DNA from: Lepturacanthus savala
Taxonomy: Eukaryota > Chordata > Actinopteri > Scombriformes > Trichiuridae
DNA: 64,000 nt
NCBI GenBank assembly: GCA_030544235.1
Contig: CM060468.1
Span: forward strand, 12,306,258 to 12,370,257
Reading direction: 5' to 3'
A model generated the notes under the pieces. That model saw only the letters and a list, made by a program, of their open reading frames with translations, was not told where the DNA came from and made no database searches. Each line of letters starts with the position of its first letter. The stretch's first letter is position 1. The translations under genes and the position numbers were made by a program. Of this stretch, positions 49,316-62,427 are shown one piece after another.

Positions 49316-52300
49316 TCACACCACTGTCTCGTTGCCTTTTCCCGGTTTGATCCAGCCCTCGCCTGGCGCCCTCTTTCCCCCACGGCTCGCCCTGCCGTCC
49401 CTGAGTAGGCGGGCAGAACAGCGCTGCCAGGTGTGGAGGGTCTTCGCCGACCAGATCCACATACCCGACGTGATGCCCACGAGCAGGGACATGAAGATCC
49501 GAAGCATCTCTGATGCAACGTATGAGTCCCGGGTGCTGGCCTTGAACTCCCCCCAGTGAGAAAGCTGGTAGAGGTAACAGCCAATGACGGTGGACGCTGG
49601 AACCGTGTAGAGAACGGAAAACACTCCGATCTTCACCATTAAACGCTCCAGCTTGTCTGTCTTGGCACCGTCTTTCTGCAGATTGGAACGAATCTTGAAA
49701 AGCGCCACCAGGCCGGCACAGATGAACAGGGTTCCTAGAATTTGATATAGAAAACAACAGTCATATAAAGATAATTAAATGAAAAGAACATAATGGCATT
49801 GGCAGTGTCATAATGTCACGCACGGTGCAGTGTTAATTTTGCTATTTCTCAATATATGTATGTGTATGTATGTCAAAATATGTAGTCAACTTATTATACA
49901 TATTTTTTGTTTTGTCAAATTTTAGTCAAAGATTCCTGGTATTTTAATCTAGTTTTAGTCAATAGACTTTCTATTTTCTTAGACAGCAGACTAAATGATG
50001 GATTTGAGCATTGCAAGCATAGATAAACACAATATATATGTAGATTCAAATTCATAAAAGGTTGTATTATCCCTTTGTAATTACCTATAAGAAGGTACGT
50101 GGCCAGTGGTGCCACCACGAAGCCTGTGAGCGCCTCCTGCTGCATGTTGCCAACATAGCAGAGTCCAGTCAAATCATCTGCATCCACCAGTCTCATTATG
50201 AGGATGACAATGGTTTTAACAGCTGGTATAGCCCAGGCCGCTATGTGGAAGTAGGAGCTGTGCATTTCAATGGCTTCGTGGCCCCATTTCAGTCCAGCGG
50301 CTAAGAACCATGTCAGGGTCAGGATCACCCACCTGGAAGAGAGACAGGTAGAGCAAAAAGAATGAGAGATGGAGCTAAGGCTTCTCACGTGTACAGATTA
50401 TCTTACTGAACTGGCATTCATTCTGTTATACTAAAAACTGCCCTTTCACAGCAGATGTAATCATACGTTGTAATCAGCTCATCATGACACAAAATAGCAA
50501 TAAGTTTCACAACAGATGGTTGCGGTCTTATCTAAGGACAGAGTGACGTCCTTGGGCTCTGCAGCCTGTTACATTTTCAAAGGGGAAGAGTGAAGACAAA
50601 CAGGAAAATGAGGGCAAAATGAAAAGGAAGACAAAGAGCTGAGACAGCAGTGTGTTTCCACTGCAGCATCAGTGCAGAAAGCACTCAAGAGGTGTCATTT
50701 TTTACAAAGGCAGCCTTTGTATGTTTGGAAATTAATCCATCTAGTACAGGAGGTTATGAGACAGGATAGTTAACTTTTAAAGAAAACAGGATACAAGTCT
50801 TGTGTTACAGTAGTTCACATCAGACAATAATGACGGTAAAAGTGAGAGAAAGTGATGAAGGATTAATAAAATGCGTGGGTGTGGGTCTGTGTGCGTTGGC
50901 ACTAACCAAAGTGAAGAGGCCATCCCAAAGAAATAGAGCAAGAGGAAGACTATGGCACATCCAGTGCTCTTTAAGCCCTCTTGTACTAGAATTGGTACAG
51001 CTGCAGCGTCCAGGTCACAGGAGACGCGTTCCCTCCCCAGAGTGAGCCGTACCTGCAGGGAAAGGAGAGAAACGGACCCATACTTGTTTTTTAACCATGC
51101 AAGTTCACTTGCAGGGTAATAATAATAATACTGAATCTCCCGCTTACCAGGTAGGCAACACTATACAAATTGCAGCACATGGACAGGAAGATGATGGGCC
51201 TTTCAGGGTAGGAAAAGCGCTGTGAATCCAGCAGAAAGGTCAGGACGGTCAGGGTAGTCGAGAGGAAGCACAGCACAGCCCACACCGCCATCCAGGCGTC
51301 TGTGAAAACTTTGGCCCCCCGTCTGTAGAGCCCACTGTCGTAGCCGCACTGGAGAGCACAGCTATCGGTTTGCTTCAACCAGGTGTACTGGTTGGGTACA
51401 GATCCCAAGGCCTGACACTCCTCCTGGTGGGGCGGGTGGCGGACCGTGTAGTAGGGTGGGTCCTCGTCTCCGGGACCCTCCATGCACATATGATTGTGGT
51501 CGTTCTGAGGTGGGAAGAGGCTGCAGTTGAGCACCTGGGAAGGAGGCATAGAGGAGGCATAATGGGACATGGTGGCTTATTAAGGGTGTGATCCATGAAA
51601 AAATTATTTTCAGCTAATATCCTATTTTCAACATCCTCACTTCCTACAGTCTGCTCACCTCAGGCCAAATAAAACCAAACTCGTGCAGCACCGGAAGGCA
51701 TTTCCTCTTGACGGACATACACATGCTGCCGCATGGGCCGATGGGGATGGGAACCTTGTCTGTGCACATTGGCACATAGACTGAGCACAGGAAGAACTGG
51801 AAAAAAAGGGAAATAGATAAATAAATTGTGAGCAGCTTGAAGAGTAGCTGCAAAGGTTTTGAGAAAAATTGTAATATTTCATTCTGCTTTGTAGGCTTTG
51901 TTCCAATTGAGTTAAATCACAGTCTGAAGCAGAAGATAAATCATGTCAGTTGTGTTGCATGTTTTGAATAGGTGGAAACAGTGCTATGAGTACCCTGTGG
52001 GCCCATTTCTATGTATTTCAACAAGATTATGGCTGGTAGATTGTATTCAAATGTGTGGATCCTTCAGCTACTTATATACCACTGACTACTCCACTGCTTT
52101 CTCTGTCTTTACTTTCATTATGTTGCATCACCTTTTCTAGTGGTGGCTCATTGTTTTCACTTATAATAAATAATCACACTTTATTTGTATAGTACCTTTC
52201 AAAACACTGTTACAAATTATTCATGACAGTAAAAGGCAGTATCCAATAAAATGACAAAAACTGTTATATAAAGAACATAAAAGTAAAAATAAACTAAGAT

Positions 52301-55300
52301 AAAGTGCATGATAAGAGATACAGTAGAGAGGTTTATTAGACATACACAGCAAGGAATTAATTAAGTAAATGTGCATTTTAAAAATACAAGATATTTAAGA
52401 GGACAAAGATGTGGCTTCCATAATCTCCTCCAGTTAGTCATTCCAGAGTAACAGGGCTCTTATAGCCATGGTCTGGTCAACCTTGGATTTCAGTGTAGAT
52501 CTTGCAATCTCTAAAAAGCATCCAGTGGAGGATCTCTGGCTGCATTTAAGTTCATATGGGATTTGAAGATGCCAATGTAATTAAGCTAAAGTTTGGGTTA
52601 TGTGTACTCTTTTGTTAAAATCAGTGATGAGTCTGATGGTGTCATTTTGAATTAACTGGAGTCAGGAATGGCTGTGCATAGACATGAGTAAAGTGAGTCA
52701 TCTGAACGGGCTGCAATGAATGCATGACTGGCAAATTCCAGGTTTTTGGGAGACAAACATGACGGAATCTTAGCGTTTCTTTGTAAGTGGGTAAAACAAG
52801 AGTGGAGAATTATTTTATCATGATGGTTAACATTATGTTTGCTATGAAAAATTACACCAAGATTTCTGTAAGAGGTGATGTTAGGTGTGATGTTTGAGCC
52901 TATGAAAATGACCTCTGATTAGTCTGTATACATTGTAAGGAGGAGGTGAGCAGGATGTAATGCCCAGAGAGTGATAGATCGGCTGGTACTGGTGGGGTCT
53001 AAGGAGAAATAAAGCTGGGTGATCTGTGCAAAAATGAAAACTAATATTGTGTATATGTTTGTCCCTGAGTGGATTGTAAACTATTCAATGAATTTACAGA
53101 AATCCTGCGCTATATCGTGATATGTATCATGATATATATCATCTGGATATGACATGAACTATATCAGGATATGAGATTTTGGTCCTATCACACAGCCCTA
53201 ATCTACGGTTTCAAAGGCTGTGGAGATCTAAAAGGATTAAAATAGATGAGTGGCCAGAGTCAGCTGCTAAAAGAAGACCATTGAGCATTTTGAGGATTGC
53301 AGTCTCTGTGCTATGGACCACTCTAAAGCCTGACTGAAATTTTTCAAAGAGGCCATTTCCGGTCATAAATGGAATCATCTCTTCTGCAGCAATTTCTTTC
53401 TAGAATCCCAGCCAGGAATGGAAGTTTGGAGATGAGACAAGAGTTGTTAGGCTAGGATTGAAATAAAGGGATAAACTAGCTGGACGGCATCATATTGATA
53501 AAGGTCCTTGCGAAATGATTAATTGAAACGGTGTGAAACAAATTTAGAGAGCAGAACAAATGACTAAGAGATTGGGTTGTTGCAATAGAGGGTGGTAATT
53601 TGATTTACTAATGTGATGACTAGGAAATGAAAGACAAACTTCACACATATCTCTGTAGTGTGGTTAATCATGTCAAAGACGACATTGGTGTTATGCTGCT
53701 TTTATTTATCAATAATCTCAGCAAAATAAGGTTTGCTCAAACATTTGTAATCACTGAATTATGTTTTTTATGAAGATTTTGAAACTTTCAAGATGGACAC
53801 TTCACACTCAAGTTCAAGACAGCGCCTGCAACATTAACCTGTTCCAAGGTCAGACATACAACCGGCGTCTTTAAAAACAATCTGTGGATTTAACAACACT
53901 GAGGGCATGTGCCATGTAATGCCCCATAATCCCCCTTAATCCAAGGCTCGGTTTTCTCTGTCCCATGGCTATAGTTTTGAAATAGATATCTAAATCAGGG
54001 TTATAAAGATACTGACCATGACTGAAGTCATATTGGACTGTGTGAGATGGTGGTGATGTGAGGGAAGAGGGGCTTTTTGAAAACTCCGGGGTTACAAAAG
54101 GTTTCAATTCTGAGCAATTTCATGCCTTTATGGGGGAAATTTGATTGAAGCCAGAGTGTAAAATTGCACCACTCGCTTTAAATACAAAAATGTGTCAGAG
54201 TGGAGGGTCAGCTGCCATCTTCTATTTCAAAAACAACAAAATATTTATTGGCCCATAACCCTAGAACAAAGCCTATATGAAACATGAATTTAAAAAGGAT
54301 GTCATGGTTTGTAAATAAATACACGGAGAAATATTATACATCTCTGTCTGTAAGAAAGTATTTTAAAGGGAAAAGTTGTGTGCCTGAGCCACATGTTAAG
54401 ATAACAAGCATGCAAATTAAAAAGAAGTAGAACCTGTGAGCTACTGTTCTGTTCACCTACAGGATATTCATGTTTTTTTAAGTCTATTGGTGAAATGGAC
54501 TCGTCCTATGATTGTAAATTCGACCTGTGACACAATAACTTGTCACTGTGTTACTTGCTGTGAGGAAGTATGGGATGTCAAAATCAGTTATCTCAGTGAA
54601 AGGGAACATCTTTTAAATTCTGATCAGTCTTTGGGCTGTGAGGCAACTGTATTCATGCAATTAAAGCATTCTGGCTGTTCACTTTCTTTACTTCAAGTAG
54701 ACTTTTTATTTCCCAGACTGATCCGTGTGTGTTATACTCGTCCTTAGTCATATCTAGATTGATTGACGAATAAGCAAACTTGCCCTCTGTGTCAGTGTAG
54801 TTTATGTTGAATAACCGATGTTTATAAAAGCTGTCAGTATAAATAACCTGTAATACACATTGTGTTTCACATTTTTCTCACTTGTGTGTATAGTCTACCA
54901 GTGACAGTATTGTAACACGTTCTGGGTGTTTTCCCCGACCGCTGGTAACCTGAGTGATGCCACTTCACTGCTAAAAGCTGCTCTGGTTACTAGTCAGGAA
55001 GCCTCCCATTAGAGCAAATGTTATGGGATATGGTTTCCCTTTCCCCTTTCCCCCCTCTTTAGCATGTCTGTGTGTGTGTGTGAGTGTGTGTGAGAGAGAC
55101 AGAGAGAGGAGGGGGGGCGGGGGTGTCAGCTAATCTTACAGGACAATTTTCAGCTGAAGCAGGACAGTGTGGTTTGCAGTTGCTCCCATGCTCCCAGTTG
55201 CTCCAGTTCTGTCTCTCTCTCACGCACATGTACACACATAAAAATGTCTCTTAAGCACTTTACTAATATAGCATGCATAACTAATTTTCACCCCCACCTA

Positions 55301-56371
55301 TAAACACCTATACACACTGACAATTGGACAAGTGGACTTTTCGAACCCTACTTTCTTGAAATATTGACATAAAAGGGCATGTCTGTGTATATCTAATTAT
55401 GATATTTGTGTAAGTGTCTTGAGAAATGGGAATTCTGTTTTTGATATTTTAAAAAAATATATATCTCTGTTTGTCGACCAGTCACTTCAATTATAGACTA
55501 AAGTAAAGTCTCATAGACAAGGAAGGGCACCAATCAAATTTGTTTCTTACATGGTGCGTGAGACAAACAAGCAGCATTTGTCTTAGGACACTGAGGGGAC
55601 CATTGTTGACGGGAAGACAGTACAGTATATAGTAGTGATGAACTCAGCTGTTGCTGTGTGGGGCATGAACTCAGAATGTCAACAGACAGAGGGGGCATTT
55701 TCATTGAAATTAGCATGACCACATGGCACAACAGGAAGGGACCCCCTTCCACTTATAGCCACCAATATGGGAACCAACCTACTGTCCAGTTGGCCTATAA
55801 CATACGTCTCTATCCATCTATATATGCTCTCTCTCTGTGGTGATCCACATTATCACTGGCAGTCTGAACAATGACTAGTCAACTATTGCTTGTATAGCTC
55901 CCTGTCATGTGCTTTTGGGACGACCACCACACACACACAGACGCACACACACCCCAGACTATCCGGGGTCCTTTTGGAGTCAATGATCACTGTTCCTAAA
56001 TGTGGGTTTGGGCAACAGTTCCAGTTATGCTGCTTTTAATCACACGCCCGGCTCTTCCTCTATTCTATTCTATGGTTAACGTGCGTTCGCTCGCATCAGT
56101 CCGGTACCTTGAGCTGGCTGGAGCAGCCGTACTGTATCAGCGGCGTGAACGTGGTGAGCTGCAGCTCGGCGTCCGACTGCAGCACGTTGCCGACCAGGTT
56201 GGGCATCTTGGTGACGTTGTAGCCGAGACCCTGGCACATGCTGATCCGGATCGGGTCGCAGGTCATCTCCTCCACCTCGTCGCCGAAAGCCCGCACCGCG
56301 CGGAGCGACCCGAGCAGCCCGGACAGCAGGAGCAGCGCTGCCCCGGCGAGCGACACCATCCTCCCGGGCAT
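49316..56371 (-). CDS. fzd4: Frizzled-4 receptor, 6 coding exons
   Basis: A seven-transmembrane Wnt and Norrin receptor acting through beta-catenin, needed for retinal vessel growth in mammals. Exons in transcript order: 56371-56108, 51796-51659, 51534-51148, 51052-50907, 50332-50085, 49734-49316. All are GT-AG; total 1602 nt, 533 aa (human 537). A signal peptide precedes FGDEVEE. The cysteine-rich domain starts at CDPIRISMCQ and runs through VYVPMC and NDHNHMCMEGP. TM1 begins near Trp215, WWVILTLTWF marks TM3, KTLHTW (492-497) is the Dishevelled-binding motif, and the tail ends ETVV, a PDZ ligand. Only intron 1 matches the human intron position as I recall it. Introns 2-5 (124, 95, 574 and 350 bp) interrupt the region that is one exon in human. 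The first in-frame ATG is 56371; the ATG at 56359 has the better Kozak context and could be used instead. Confidence 0.96.
52172..53465 (-). mobile_element. Decayed LINE (L2/Rex1-type reverse transcriptase), interrupted
   Basis: Read on the minus strand from about 53465, the translation gives LISKLPFLAGIL, EIAAEEMIPF, NGLFEKFQSGFRVVHSTETA and SILILLDLHS, with stops in between. These correspond to the fingers/palm region of an L2/Rex1-type reverse transcriptase. About 53020 encodes a decayed YADDTQLY catalytic box (HFCTDHPALF). The 3' end at 52172 reads as the reverse of ACACTTTATTTGTATAGTACC, the usual tail of these LINEs. Stops and frameshifts make it non-functional. The span between the two motifs is shorter than expected and holds an insertion. 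Confidence 0.75.
53100..53200 (-). mobile_element. MITE fragment nested in the LINE
   Basis: The minus strand begins TAGGGCTGTGTGATAGGACC and continues with repeated ATATC/GATAT motifs, a pattern typical of a fish MITE starting 'agggctgggcgatatggacc'. It sits between the LINE's LLDL and YADD boxes. The far end is not clear. Confidence 0.55.
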
Positions 56372-56800
56372 GGAGCAGTTGTCCTCGCTGAATGTTTGGC
56401 ACACTCGGTATCTCCTGAAACACCGCAGGGTCTCCCTGGAAACAGCGGCGCGTGTTTGTAGTCCAGCGGGGAGCGCAGCGTGCCGTAGGTCCGTGCGTTC
56501 TGGATGCGGCAGTATCCAACTTCCAAAGCGATCAGTGGATGAAAATATCCATAAAGCGCAAGTAAATCATTTCGAGATATGTGCGTAGTCAACAAATAAA
56601 AAAACACGCGAGTCCCTATAGTATTTTTTTGTTTAGAAAAAACAATATTTAGATAAATCCCGGAGTTCGTGCGTTGATTCCCGTTAACAGCTCCGAGTGG
56701 AGAAGCGCTGCGCGCAGACGGAGATCCAGCGGTCTGGTTTTGCACCTACTGCCTGCAAGCGTCCAGCACTAAACTTTATTGTGTCTGTGAGGAGAGACTA
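56372..56800 (-). promoter_or_regulatory. CpG-rich 5' region of fzd4
   Basis: CpG density is high through exon 1 and for several hundred bases beyond it, then falls to the genomic background. This fits the promoter and 5' UTR. No TATA box or clear initiator was identified. Confidence 0.45.
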
Positions 56801-56970
56801 TTTTGCCCGTCTAGAGGAGAACCGACCAATCCATGTGCTGGAGTTGAGTTTCCCTGACCAACCCTTGACCAGGAGGCGGGATCCAAGGGGAAAACAGAAG
56901 AGGGAGCCTCCTCTCTCCTTCAGCACTTCCCTTCTCTGCTTTCCTTTCCTTTACTCTTCTTTCACTGGGT

Positions 56971-57004
56971 CTCCTCTCCTCTCCTCTCCTCTCCTCTCCT
57001 CTCC
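56971..57004. repeat. (CTCCT)n pentanucleotide repeat
   Basis: About seven CTCCT units in the fzd4 5' flank. Confidence 0.92.
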
Positions 57005-59662
57005 CAACTAATTCTGACAATAACCAGAACCTGTATTTATACCGGCAGATGTGGCTTGCATGTATTTTCATTGGCTATATTTTTAGAAAATAAGCATATG
57101 AAAAGTTGATGTTTCAGTGTGTGCTTCTATATAAATGTGTGTGTGTTTTTTATTTTATTTTATATTTAAAGTCCCTAATGGTCTTTTAAGGCCGTCTGGA
57201 ACTTCACCACAGGTTCCACTCCCTTTTTCTAAAGGCCCGTCAGCTCTAAGTGCTCATGACATTGTAATTGAAAGTAGGGCCTTAAGTGATGCTGAAGCAT
57301 TGGAAATCTGTTTTGCATTGCAATGAAAGCACATACTGGACAGGTTTTGTTTGTTCGTGGCACCCCGGGAGAACACTTCTCTTTTACAGCATGAAACTTG
57401 CAGTGAGAAGTGTTATTTTGGCTTCTCTGTGTTGTATAGTGGTGAGAAAGTACAAATATTTCAAGAGGAGGAAAACCAGAGGAAGACTTGAGATGTGTGC
57501 GTCTGTTTTTTTTTTTTTATTCAGGTGCATTTCTGAGACTGTTAAATGTATCTGCCAGATGTAATCAAAGTCACCATAAGAGCTCAAAGCCGTTTTCAAA
57601 TACTACAAATACCTGAATCCAGACGTAAAATGGTGCAATATTCACATGAGACTTGATCTGAGACCTGCAGATATATACACTGTAATAACACATTTTAATG
57701 TGGTTTCCATGTTTAACTCGATCCATATGAATCCTTTTCCATATCTGATTTTAATCTACTCATCTTATGTCCAGAGACCCACTGCAAATCGGCATAAATG
57801 ACTTTGACCCTTTCAAACAGCTGAATTTGTGCATGATACAAATGACACACCCACGCAAACTTTCTCTTTCATATACATAGTGAGGAAATGCCACTGGACC
57901 TGAACCTGAGAAATCAACAAAGAAAAAACTGGAGGCAGGGATGTTGTTACTTACTTCTGTACCTGGCGTGCCTGTTTTTTTTTTGTTTTTTTTCAGGAGC
58001 TGCTGTGATGAGAGAGTCGCATAAATGCTTGAAATCTTGGAGCGGTTTGTGTGCAGTAAGCCCGGCTGCTTTCTCTGTGCCGCTTCGCTTTCTATCCTGG
58101 ATTATACTGTGATGTTTAGGCGAAATTCGGTGTGACAATTGATTGGCACCAGCAATGACCTCTCCAGCCAGCTGCCCCACCCCCGACCCCCAACACACAC
58201 TTCTGCCGCTTCACTCGCTCACACACACACATTTGCACGCTACCTTCCCCCCTCTGTGCCTCTGTGGCTGAATCTGGGGTCAAGACCCAAAGTAATTAGC
58301 ACTGAACTGAAACAATAGAGTGTGCCCCAGAGCTGATAGTTATCAGGGGTGTGGTGTGTGTTTGTGTGGATCATGAAAATGAAAAAAAAACTGAAAAATT
58401 AAATTAAAGTCCTGTACACTTTTGAGTCAAGGACTGTTTTTTTTTCCAGTGGGTGGATGATAGTGGCAACACATAATTAAGTCAATCTGTTTCATCAGTA
58501 GATAGAGAGAAGAAGAGAGAAAGGGAGTCGCAACAGCACATTATCAGCCTGAGCCACCAGCACACTCCGTCCCCTCTGTTTACTTTCACAGCAGAGTGTG
58601 AATAGCAGAGTGAGCAGACAACGTGTTGGAATTGACAGACTAATGACTGTCACACTGAGTGGATAATGACCACAATTATTCTTTAAGCCATAAATCCACT
58701 TGAGTTAATAATCATGCAACAGGCTTTCCCATTAAAAAGCAACATTCCTGAATTGACATATGGCTGGTAGGCAAAGAAAAGGAAACTAGCAGCTGTCACA
58801 TAGATATTTATGGTCAAATTAAAAGTCTGATAAGTAACTCTTCCACATTAATATATAAAAAAAACACTTGATCTATATTAAATACTTTGTCGAGTTGCGT
58901 ACTTCCCATGCCAGACAGTAGTTGCCGATAAGCAAAATTTCAAATACCTGTTTAACCTCTTATAACACACTGTACCACGATTGGTCCTTGGTTTCTATGC
59001 ACAAATAATGCAAGAATTATGGTGTCGAAGTTGTTTGGCATCGATTGGCACAGTGCATAAGTCAGTCGAAGCATGGGAGCGGGAGAGCAGCATGAAAACC
59101 AGTGACGACTGACTATGAAAGTTTGACTAGCTTTGGTTTGATGGACAGCAGCGTGACCCAAAGGAGATTTCCCATGACAAGGCCATCCAAATCTGATAGC
59201 CAATTGCCAGGGCTTTTGAACGGCATGGGACCATACCATTTTCGCGAATAAGACTGAAAGAAGGGCTACGCCTTAAGAGATTACCCTCCACTTGTCAGCA
59301 TCCACAGCCCCTGCCACAAAGTTGTCCCACCCTTTACTAGTCCGACTTGGACTGACCCCAAAGCAGCATCGTTTCAGACACTTTAAAAGTGGACTTTAGG
59401 GTCGCTACACAAATCTACTCAATCTGATATTTTCAAATCACTCCATTTGTTTATCTGGGTTGACAAATCTCTCTAAATGCCATCTTGGTGTGGTTCAGAG
59501 GCTGAGTTAGATAGAAAAGTGTGTGGATAAAAAAAAAATCTAGATTTGGGTATTTAGGTTTTAGTGTCAGTGCATATGTCAATGTTGTACTTGTCAACTT
59601 GTTCTGTTTGAGAACTCTAGCAGCAGAAAATGAAATATTTTGCATTTAAAGTATAAATCTAT

Positions 59663-59710
59663 ACTCTACCAGTCAAAAGTTTGGACACACTATCTCATTC
59701 AAACTAATGG
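59663..59710 (+). mobile_element. Tc1/mariner terminal fragment
   Basis: TCTACCAGTCAAAAGTTTGG followed by ACACACTATCTCATTCAAAC matches the terminal sequence of a widespread fish Tc1-like transposon ('accagtcaaaagtttggacacac'). Only the end is recognisable; no transposase frame follows. Confidence 0.75.
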
Positions 59711-60939
59711 GAATGTGAGGGTGAACCTTTTCTCTGGAATGATGCATGTTTCTTTTTTTTTTTTTTTTAAAGCTTCCTTCAGTGAAATCGTTTGACATAG
59801 ACATCTTAAGCTTTTTGTAATATAGTCTTTTAGTATGTTGGTTGTGGTTGTGATGAATCCACAGGGAGTGTATTTTCTGACCAGCCTACTTCTGTGCACA
59901 AACCACTTTCTGACCAAACTGGCAATCAGCTGCGGGAGAAGCTCAGGCTGCCAAAACTCTGGTTTGGTGCAAGAATAACATAAACATTTACGATGATTAC
60001 CTAATTAATGGTGACGGTATGGAAAACAGTCCTTGCAGGCCTCAGAGGCAGGCCAGCTATATACACCCTGGAGGCAGTAAATATCAAATCCGTTGTATAA
60101 AAAAACATGTGGATATCAGGAAGTGGGAGGTTGAGGAGTGTTTAGGAATTTCAGCTGTGTGTGTCACCGATGTACTTTTATTTCAAAACATTCGCTATCG
60201 GTTCTTATTGATTTATCTCTGTTGGAACACTGAGCGCTGACACTTTTAATATTATTTTGTCTACTCCGATTATTAAAACTAATTTGAAAAGTTTAAGGAG
60301 GACATGCAGCCTGAAGTCTGAGAGTTTGTTTTGCAGTCCAGTAAAGCTGATTTCCACTGTTTGCAGGCCAAGCAAAAAATAGTCAGGGCTTTCTAATTAT
60401 CTATGCCACACAGTTTCCTCCAACACAACATTCATGTGATTCTTTTTGCATGTTGATGCCAGCAGAAAGGACTCAGCGGTGTGGTTTTCCTTTCCAAATT
60501 ACCCACCCATGCTAACATTTTGATGGTTTAATGCTTAAGAGCCCTGCCTTTGGAAGGACATGTGCGCCGGCTGGCCTGGCATCAAATCTCCTCGCCGTTT
60601 TAACATCCCTAATCCCTGACTCTGCATCACTGCCACCTTTGTTAGACCAGAAAATACAGAATTTTAGGTAGACAAGCTTAACAAATGTAATAAGTGAATG
60701 CAGGGTCAGAGGAAGGGATGTTTTTGAAACGTTTTAATTCATGAAAATAAATCAGAACCACAGAGGGCCTATATAAACTATGGAGCTTATTCTATTTCTT
60801 GCAGTTGTTACAGTGCCATTTATAAAACAATCGTGAACTTAAAAACAATAAAACAATCAAACTCTGTGATGTGATATCAAGTTCATGACTTGAAAAAGGC
60901 TAAATTCTAATTTAACACGACAGATTATTGTTTATGTTC

Positions 60940-61002
60940 TGTTTTGTGGCACTTTGAGATTCTTTTGAATGATGAAAAGCGCTCTACAAAGAAAATTCAT
61001 CA
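60940..61002 (+). repeat. LINE-like 3' tail
   Basis: GGCACTTTGAGATTCTTTTG and GAAAAGCGCTCTACAAAGAAAA follow the L2-type 3' terminus ('tttgagattctttgaatgtaaagcgctatataaataaa'). The body of the element upstream is not recognisable. Confidence 0.55.
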
Positions 61003-62382
61003 GTCGGCCAGACGTGTTCTTGCCCTATTTAATTCAGCTCTATACGTAGCTCGCAGCAGACTTCAATATTGAAAAACAACCAAATAGGCTACAGTACTTA
61101 CTGTCCATTTGCCGCATCATCACATAACCTAGACACAGGGTCATATGGGTTTAAAAAAGGAACGTTTGTGGAGAAATAATTATATCTTGGCAGAGTATTT
61201 GTATTGAAACTGTATCAGTCAGTACTGCGGCTATACTAGAAATAATGACACCTGCTATACTGTGCTTATACAGTTACACTCTCATACAGTCTCTCTAAGC
61301 TGATTCGTATATGCTGAGGCATAGGTTTGTGATTATTGGTCATTTATATCTCACTTGAACAGATGTGATGCTAAAATCAGCGCTGCTATGGGCAGGGACA
61401 CTGCATCTGCTCTTAATGATTTAAGGGCAGCTGTTGAAAACAAATATAGATATTGTGACAAACTTCGGTGACAGCGTTTGACTCATTTGTCGCATAAAAT
61501 GTAAAACAAACGACTCGATTTCGAAATTTAATTGAAAAATCCACAAGAGACTCAGGACCCTGCGTCTTGTTAATCCTTTTGCAACAGCATTGTAAAAAGT
61601 CATGGTTGAAACACAAGTCAAAAGGCAACTTTTTATTTGCATGTATGTAAGTATGAAGTTCTCTTATATGTGACATACACTACCTCTTCTTTCGTTTAAA
61701 CTAACACATTAAAAGTGTTAGATTGGCCACAGCCCTGTTAAGGCCAGCTCAGTCTCGATGAGGGAATGCAAGTGTTCTAACCTTTCAGCTTGGCAGGCAG
61801 AGTGAAAGGCAGTACCCCGAGGACAGAGAGAGACACAAGTGTGTATCAGTCACCAGATAGCATCTTATGGCTCGATGCCCGATCCCTTTAGTCCTTGAAG
61901 TGTGATATTAATAGGCCTGCCAACTCCTTGGAATGGTGTGAGTGTGCATAACTGCAAATGTTCTGCATGCAGTGTGCAGTGAATGTGCGTATGAAGCTGT
62001 GCTTCCATGAATTTGGTATTTTTAAGCTTCTGTGCATGTGAATGCAGGTGATCGGATAGGTTTGGAGACTGTGTGCATATGTGTGGGTGTTGAAGGAGTG
62101 AGAGAGAAAAGAGTTGGGGGTTTCTACAGGTTATCTGTCCCCTCTGGGATAGCAGGGTCACGTTACTCTGCTGCGGAGTACCACACAAACACAGTGGACA
62201 ACTCTCCTCCATCACTCTCTGGCACTTCCACAACCTGTCTGACTCCATATCTTACTTCACTCATCTCAACACCTCTCCCATCTGTCTTTTTTTTCCAAGC
62301 TGTTCATCATCTGCTCCTCTCGTGTCTCTCGCTGTACTTGTGCAGCTTGCAGAGTCCAGATTGCTAGAGCTTCATGCAGGCA

Positions 62383-62385
<3 letters not shown>

Positions 62386-62422
<37 letters not shown>

Positions 62423-62427
62423 TTTTA
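62386..62427. repeat. (AT)n followed by poly-T
   Basis: An AT dinucleotide tract of about 28 bp running into a T run. Confidence 0.93.

Larger units (their letters stand above)
51797..56107 (-). other. fzd4 intron 1
   Basis: A 4.3 kb intron between Lys88 and Phe89. It carries a decayed LINE, a second element nested in it, a TG/AG tract with a G run (about 55070-55120) and CA tracts near 55929. No further exon is seen. Confidence 0.75.

Noticed and set aside
51091..51147. Read-through extension of fzd4 exon 3 (after VAYL)
   Set aside because: A good donor (CTG|GTAAGC) follows, and exon 4 continues with VRLTLGRERVSC as expected for Frizzled-4.
58952..59239. 95-codon minus-strand frame as a gene or transposase
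   Set aside because: No motif of any transposase or other protein could be recognised, and neighbouring frames are broken.
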